DNA of 64,000 bases, taken from Defluviicoccus sp. GTDB taxonomy: Bacteria > Pseudomonadota > Alphaproteobacteria > MPNO01. The stretch spans positions 1-64,000 of the forward strand of contig JAPPIT010000179.1 in assembly GCA_028820505.1 (NCBI GenBank). The letters are read 5' to 3'. Of this stretch, positions 59,465-64,000 are shown in pieces. The notes under the pieces are model-generated. The model was not told where the DNA came from, searched no databases, and saw only the letters and a program-made list of their open reading frames with translations. Numbering within the stretch: the first letter of the stretch is position 1; every line of letters starts with the position of its first letter. The translations under genes and the position numbers were made by a program.

Positions 59465-60304
59465 CTAAGCCGCGCTCCGCCCCTCCGCCGCGGCGAAGAA
59501 GGTCGCGAGCTCGCGGTTGAAGGCGTCGGGTTCCTCCAAATTGACCGCGTGGCCGGTGTCGGGCGCGATCCAGAGGCTGCAATCGGGGACGGTGCGCTTG
59601 AGGAAGATGCCGGTCTCCAGGCAGTCCCCGTCGGTGTCGCCCGAGACCACCAGCACCGGCATCGGCAGCCCGGCCAGCGGCCCGGCGAAGTCCCAGAGCG
59701 AGGGGCGGCCGCCCTGGACGTGGCGCATGTGCATCGCCGAGCCCAGCGTCGAATGGGCGGCGAACTGCGCGAGATAGTCCTCGAACCCGCGCGGGTCCTT
59801 GCGCTTGAGCGTCAGCCGCGCCTCGGCCTCGCTGTAGTCCGGGGCGAAGGCAGGCATGCCGATTTCCTCGATCCGGTCGGCGTTGGCGCGGGCCGAGGCG
59901 GCAAATTCGGCGTGGGTTTCGGGCGGCGCGCCGTAGCCGCAGCCGGCAACCACGAGCGACCGGGCGCGGTCGGGGTGGCGCAGCCCGAAATGGACGGTTG
60001 CGAAACCGCCCATGGAGAGACCGACGATGTGGGCGCGTTCGATCCCGAACCGGTCGAGCACCGCGGCCACGTCGTCCGCCGCCCTGGCCTGGCCGTAGGC
60101 ATCGGGGTCTTCCGGCACGTCGGGCGGGGGATAGCCCCGCGCGTTGTAGGCGATGCAGCGATAGCGCCGGCTGAAATAGCGGACCTGCGGCTCCCAGCTC
60201 GCCGTGTCGCCCGCGAATTCGTGGACGAACGCGATCGGATAGCCGGTCCCGATCTCCTCGCAATAGAGGCGGACGCCGTCGGCGTCGGCGTAGGTCCCGC
60301 TCAC
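59465..60304 (-). CDS. Alpha/beta hydrolase
   Basis: 279 aa from a GTG that overlaps the DUF1223 stop (GTGA). Oxyanion His-x region FVHEFAGDTASWE, nucleophile GLSMGGFATVHFGL, the acid near VVSGDTDGDCLE, and the catalytic His in APDTGHAVNLEEPD. Similar to 3-oxoadipate enol-lactonase-type esterases. No signal peptide. It is downstream of DUF1223 in one operon. Confidence 0.75.
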   Translation of the reverse strand: MSGTYADADGVRLYCEEIGTGYPIAFVHEFAGDTASWEPQVRYFSRRYRCIAYNARGYPPPDVPEDPDAYGQARAADDVAAVLDRFGIERAHIVGLSMGGFATVHFGLRHPDRARSLVVAGCGYGAPPETHAEFAASARANADRIEEIGMPAFAPDYSEAEARLTLKRKDPRGFEDYLAQFAAHSTLGSAMHMRHVQGGRPSLWDFAGPLAGLPMPVLVVSGDTDGDCLETGIFLKRTVPDCSLWIAPDTGHAVNLEEPDAFNRELATFFAAAEGRSAA

Positions 60305-61044
60305 GATGCCGCCGCCGTCCGGCACGGCGCGGCACCCAGGATCGGCCCCGCCTCGCCCGCCTGGACGATGACCGCGCAGCCCCTCTCCCTGTCGTTGCGT
60401 ACCGGGGCCACGTCGATGGTCGTGTCCTTCCCCTTCCAGTCGCCGATCCGGCGCATGTCGGTGACAATGTTGTGATTGACGAGCACCTTGCCGTGGTTCT
60501 CGCCGCGCGGCACGCGGGTGGTCGCCTGCCTGATGAAGGAGACCAGCCAGATCCCGCCCGGGCGGTCGGGACCGTCCTTGAGCGAGACCTTCAGACCCTG
60601 CCCCGCCGGTACCGCGGCCACCTTGACCCGCCTGCCGCCGCGGGCCTTCGCATCCTCGATCGTGCTTTCCACCGCCCCTTCCCGGCTGCCCACGACCTCG
60701 AACTTGCCGTCGACCACCATCTGCGGCGTGTACACCCCCGTGCGCTTGCGGATCGTGACGTTGTAATCCCGCTGGCGGGCGGTGAAGGCGGGGCTCGAGA
60801 AGGGGTCCTTCCACTTGCCGGCCGACCCGTACACCAGATTGTCCCAGTAATCGACGTGGAACTCGAGCGCGAGGATTCCCTCGCGGCCGGCGAGCTCGCC
60901 GAGGAAGCGCTCGGCGGGCGGGCAGGAATAGCAGCCCTGCGAGGTGAACAGCTCGACCACCGTCGGGCTCTCGGCGCGGGCCGTCTGCGCACCCAGGGCG
61001 AGCGCGCCGAGGGCGAGAACGGCTGAGAGGCGGGTTATGTGCAT
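60301..61044 (-). CDS. DUF1223 secreted thioredoxin-fold protein
   Basis: 247 aa from the ATG at 61044, with GGAGG about 10 nt upstream. The signal peptide (HITRLSAVLALGALALGA) ends near ARA. The motif VVELFTSQGCYSCPPAERFL has a CxxC, and LALEFHVDYWDNLVY follows, as in DUF1223. Proteins of this family are periplasmic; the role is unknown. An earlier ATG at 61074 exists but leaves an unlikely leader. Confidence 0.78.
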   Translation of the reverse strand: MHITRLSAVLALGALALGAQTARAESPTVVELFTSQGCYSCPPAERFLGELAGREGILALEFHVDYWDNLVYGSAGKWKDPFSSPAFTARQRDYNVTIRKRTGVYTPQMVVDGKFEVVGSREGAVESTIEDAKARGGRRVKVAAVPAGQGLKVSLKDGPDRPGGIWLVSFIRQATTRVPRGENHGKVLVNHNIVTDMRRIGDWKGKDTTIDVAPVRNDRERGCAVIVQAGEAGPILGAAPCRTAAAS

Positions 61045-61086
61045 CGGCTTCGATCCTCCGTCGTTCGTCTCCATATCGGTCCGGCC

Positions 61087-63384
61087 TCACCCATTGGCAA
61101 GACCCTGGATCGCCCGCCAGACCCGTTCCGGCGTCGCCGGCATGGCGATATCGGCGACGCCGAGCGGGGCGATCGCGTCGAGGATCGCGTGGACCACGGC
61201 CGGCGCGGCACCCACCGTGCCCGTCTCGCCGGCCCCCTTGATCCCGAGCGGGTTGGTCGATGTCGGCACGTCGTGCATCCCGAGGCCGAAGGAGGGCAGG
61301 TCGTCGGCGCGCGGGAGCGCATAGTCCATCAGCGAGCCGGTGAGCAGCTGTCCCGTGTCGCGGTCGTAGACCATGTCCTCGATCAGCGCCTGTCCCGCGC
61401 CCTGCGCGATGCCGCCATGGATCTGCCCGGCGAGCAGCAGCGGGTTGAGCGGCCGGCCGACATCGTCCACCGCCGAGAGCCGGACCAGCTCGACCGCGCC
61501 GGTCTCGGGATCGACCTCGACCTCGGCGATCTGGCAGCCGTTGGGAAAGTTGCCCCCGCCCGCCGCGTAGTCGCCGATGCCCTCCAGCCCGAGCCCGAGC
61601 TCCGCCGGGAAGCCGAACGGGGCATAGGCCGCCTTCGCCACGTCGACGATGCCGACCGCGCGGTCGGTCCCGGCGACCGTGAAGGCGCCGGCGTCGAACG
61701 CGATATCGTCCCCCGCCGCCTCCAGCAGCCAGGCGGCGATCTCCCCGCCCTTTTCGATGACCTTGTCCGCCGCGATCCGCAGTGCCGAACCGCCGACCGT
61801 CATCGAGCGCGACCCGAAGGTGCCGCGCCCGATCGACACCGCGTCGGTGTCCCCCTGGACCAGCCGGACGCTCGCGAAATCGACCCCGAGCCAGTCAGAC
61901 ACCATTTGCGCGTAGACGGTCTCGTGGCCCTGGCCGTGGCTGAAGGTGCCGGCGACCACGGTGACGGATCCGCTCGCATCGAAGCGGATCTCCATCCGCT
62001 CGTTCGACAGCGCCGCGGATTCGAGATAGCAGGCGATGCCCCGCCCGCGCAGCCGCCCGCGCGCCTCGGTCTCCGCGCGGCGCCCGGCGAACCCGTCCCA
62101 GTCGGCGAGCGCCAGCGCCGCGTCCATGACCGCCTCGAATTCGCCCGAATCGTATTCGAGCCCGAGCGGCGTCCGGTACGGCATCGCGGCGGGCGCGACG
62201 AAGTTCCGCCGCCGCAATTCGATCGCGTCGATCCCGGTCTCGCGCGCCGCGATTTCGATCAGCCGCTCGAGCAGATAGGTCGCCTCGGGCCGTCCCGCGC
62301 CGCGATAGGGCGAGGTCCAGGCGGTATTGGTATAGGCCGCGCGCGTCGTCGCATGGATCGCCGGAATCGCGTAGACGCCGGAATAGAGCGTCGTCGAGTG
62401 GACCGGCGAGACCCCGGCCCCCGCCGCGGGATGGGCGCCGAGATCGTAGTCGGCATCGACCCTGAGCCCGACGATGCGCCCGTCCCCGTCCAGCGCCATC
62501 TCGGCCGTCGCCCGCTGGTCGCGCGCGTGGGTGTCGGACGCCATCCCCTCGCTCCGCTCGGCGATCCACTTGACCGGCCGGTCGAGCCTGCGCGCGGCCC
62601 AGAGGACCAGCGCGTCCTCCGGAAACACCCCGCCCTTCATCCCGAACCCGCCGCCCACGTCGCGCGCGATCACCGAGAGGCGGGATTCGGGAATCCCGAA
62701 CACCCCCTGAGCCAGCAGCTGGCGGACCCGGTGCGGGTTCTGGCAGCTCAGATGGAGCCGGTAGCGGCCGTCGGCGGTATCGTATTCCCCGACCGCGCCG
62801 CGCGGCTCCATCGACACCGCGGCGATCCGGTTGTTGTGGAGGGCGAGCCGGACGATGCGGTGGGCCCTTGAGAAGGCGGCCTCCGTCGCGTCTCGGTCGC
62901 CCATCTCGACGGCGAAGCACCGGTTGTCGGGAGCCTGCGGCCAGGTCGCCGCGGCATCGACCGCCACCGGCAGCTCCTCGTAATCGACCGCTACGAGCTC
63001 GGCGGCATCCAGCGCCTTCTCGCGGGTCCCGGCCACGACGAAGGCGACCGGGGCACCGACATGCCGCGCGGCGTCGAGCGCGATGGCCGGGCCGGGCGCG
63101 AGCCGCGCGGGACCGGTCGCGGTCCCGTCGCCGACCGAGAGGCACGGTATCGAGCCCAGCCCGTCCGCCCGGTAATCCTCGCCCGTCAGCACCGCGAGCA
63201 CGCCCGGCGCCGCGCGTGCGGCGGATGCGTCGATCGCCGCGATCCGGGCGTGGGCATGGGGCGAGCGCAGGACGACGCCATGCGCCATCCGCGGCAGCAC
63301 GAGGTCGTCGACATAACGGCCGCGCCCGGTCAAGAAGCGCCGGTCCTCGCTGCGCGGGACCGGCTGGCCGACGCCGTGATTCAT
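61087..63384 (-). CDS. Molybdopterin-binding subunit, xanthine dehydrogenase/CoxL family
   Basis: 765 aa from the ATG at 63384. Conserved N-terminus VPRSEDRRFLTGRGRYVDDL; Mo-cofactor motif VGGGFGMKGGVFPEDAL; form II active-site motif SPYRGAGRPEATYLLERL; terminal Glu region KGAGETGTVGAAPAVVHAI. No FAD or 2Fe-2S subunit genes are seen nearby, so it needs partners elsewhere or works alone. Oxidises an unknown aldehyde or heteroaromatic. Divergent from the fumarylacetoacetase-family gene. Confidence 0.8.
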   Translation of the reverse strand: MNHGVGQPVPRSEDRRFLTGRGRYVDDLVLPRMAHGVVLRSPHAHARIAAIDASAARAAPGVLAVLTGEDYRADGLGSIPCLSVGDGTATGPARLAPGPAIALDAARHVGAPVAFVVAGTREKALDAAELVAVDYEELPVAVDAAATWPQAPDNRCFAVEMGDRDATEAAFSRAHRIVRLALHNNRIAAVSMEPRGAVGEYDTADGRYRLHLSCQNPHRVRQLLAQGVFGIPESRLSVIARDVGGGFGMKGGVFPEDALVLWAARRLDRPVKWIAERSEGMASDTHARDQRATAEMALDGDGRIVGLRVDADYDLGAHPAAGAGVSPVHSTTLYSGVYAIPAIHATTRAAYTNTAWTSPYRGAGRPEATYLLERLIEIAARETGIDAIELRRRNFVAPAAMPYRTPLGLEYDSGEFEAVMDAALALADWDGFAGRRAETEARGRLRGRGIACYLESAALSNERMEIRFDASGSVTVVAGTFSHGQGHETVYAQMVSDWLGVDFASVRLVQGDTDAVSIGRGTFGSRSMTVGGSALRIAADKVIEKGGEIAAWLLEAAGDDIAFDAGAFTVAGTDRAVGIVDVAKAAYAPFGFPAELGLGLEGIGDYAAGGGNFPNGCQIAEVEVDPETGAVELVRLSAVDDVGRPLNPLLLAGQIHGGIAQGAGQALIEDMVYDRDTGQLLTGSLMDYALPRADDLPSFGLGMHDVPTSTNPLGIKGAGETGTVGAAPAVVHAILDAIAPLGVADIAMPATPERVWRAIQGLANG

Positions 63385-63487
63385 GCCTTGCTTCCCTGTT
63401 TCCCTGCCGTGTTGCCCCGCCGCCGGCCGGCGGCGGTAGAATGACGCCCGCGCGGAGCCCGCGCAAAGCCGCACCGGGAGAACGGGA

Positions 63488-64000
63488 ATGAAACTGGCGA
63501 CGTTGGATACAGGCGGCCCCGGCCGCCCCGCCGTGCTGATCGACGAGGACACCGCGCTCGACCTGACGCTCGCCGCCGATACGCTCCCCGCGGCCCGCCT
63601 GGTGCCCGGCAGCGTGCGCGGCATCCTCGCCGCCGGCGAGGACGGGCTCGACGCCGTGCGGCGGACCGTCGACGCGGCGGAGGCGGACCGCGACAATCTG
63701 CGCGAGACCGGCGCGCTCGGATCCTTCGCCAATGCGCCCCTCCTGCCCCCCGTTCCCAACCCCAACCTGATCCTGTCGGAGGGTCTCAACTATCGCCGCC
63801 ATCTGGAGGAGATGTCGGGCACGCCGGCGCCGCCCCACCCGACCGCCTTCGTCAAGGCCGCGTCCTCGCTCACCGGCTCCGGGAAGCCGATCCCCGTGCC
63901 GCCGCAATGCCCCGACATGATCGACTTCGAGGGCGAGTTCACCTTCGTCGTGGGCCGGCGCTGCCACAACGTGTCGGTGGAGGACGCGATGTCCCATATC
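63488..64000 (+). CDS. Fumarylacetoacetate hydrolase family protein, 5' part only
   Basis: The first 171 codons of a gene that runs past the window's end. The start ATG follows AACGGGA. LILSEGLNYRRHLEE is the FAH-family loop, and DMIDFEGEFTFVVG provides the metal ligands (Glu-x-Glu and Asp). The family cleaves carbon-carbon bonds in beta-diketone acids late in aromatic degradation. It is divergent from the CoxL-like gene with about 100 bp between. Confidence 0.78.
   Translation, partial: MKLATLDTGGPGRPAVLIDEDTALDLTLAADTLPAARLVPGSVRGILAAGEDGLDAVRRTVDAAEADRDNLRETGALGSFANAPLLPPVPNPNLILSEGLNYRRHLEEMSGTPAPPHPTAFVKAASSLTGSGKPIPVPPQCPDMIDFEGEFTFVVGRRCHNVSVEDAMSHI

Overview
The window is a high-GC, densely coded chromosomal segment from an alphaproteobacterium. 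The strongest lineage marker is gcrA (33744-34106), a cell-cycle regulator restricted to that class. A GC-poor patch at about 14.1-15.6 kb stands out from the rest. No rRNA, tRNA, CRISPR array, insertion sequence or transposase gene was found. Two perfect ParB-binding parS sites (8906-8921 and 13069-13084) suggest the segment lies in the origin-proximal part of a chromosome.

Layout. 0-2.3 kb: a PaaK-like CoA ligase and a divergent class IV aminotransferase. 3.0-8.7 kb: a probable iron-responsive operon (DUF2218, a small ORF, DUF2325, DUF4856, then a sterol-desaturase/ferric-binding-protein fusion) behind a Fur-like box. 8.9-13.1 kb: MFS / SMP-30 lactonase / SDR / MFS genes, bracketed by the parS sites. 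13.3-17.9 kb: a small accessory region with two DUF433 antitoxin-like genes sharing an operator-like inverted repeat, one DUF5615 toxin partner, a GSU2403-type nucleotidyltransferase-fold gene and a low-GC SnoaL-like secreted protein. 18.2-24.4 kb: a DMSO-reductase-family molybdoenzyme, a class II aldolase and a complete TRAP transporter. 24.5-27.4 kb: an HTH protein, a sulfatase and a cupin. 27.4-32.3 kb: an adenylate-forming ligase diverging from boxC-boxB of aerobic benzoyl-CoA degradation, with a long palindrome between them. 32.4-35.2 kb: amidase, gcrA and a PEP-mutase/isocitrate-lyase-family enzyme. 35.2-42.4 kb: a di-heme cytochrome plus PhnD/PhnC/PhnE-like ABC transporter, divergent from an MntR-type regulator and a CoxL-like molybdoenzyme subunit. 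42.4-53.7 kb: class I ribonucleotide reductase nrdAB behind NrdR-like boxes, then VOC, SDR, cysQ-like, Sua5/TsaC, FAD oxidase, acyl-CoA dehydrogenase, speD and speE. 53.9-64.0 kb: catabolic genes (CoA ligase, zinc alcohol dehydrogenase, HsaA/HpaH-like oxygenase, phthalate-decarboxylase-like binding protein, hydrolase, DUF1223, a second CoxL-like protein and the start of a fumarylacetoacetase-family gene).

Almost every larger intergenic gap holds palindromic repeats of at least five families, usually as facing pairs (doublets). In the most distinctive family (GGTCGGC-4 nt-GCCGACC) the two arms of one doublet carry the same loop variant, while different doublets differ.

The least-described candidates are the MntR / di-heme cytochrome / PhnDCE-like locus, the Fur-box DUF2218-DUF2325-DUF4856 operon with its desaturase-Fbp fusion, and the twin DUF433 loci. 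All functional calls come from reading the sequence by eye; no database search was run.
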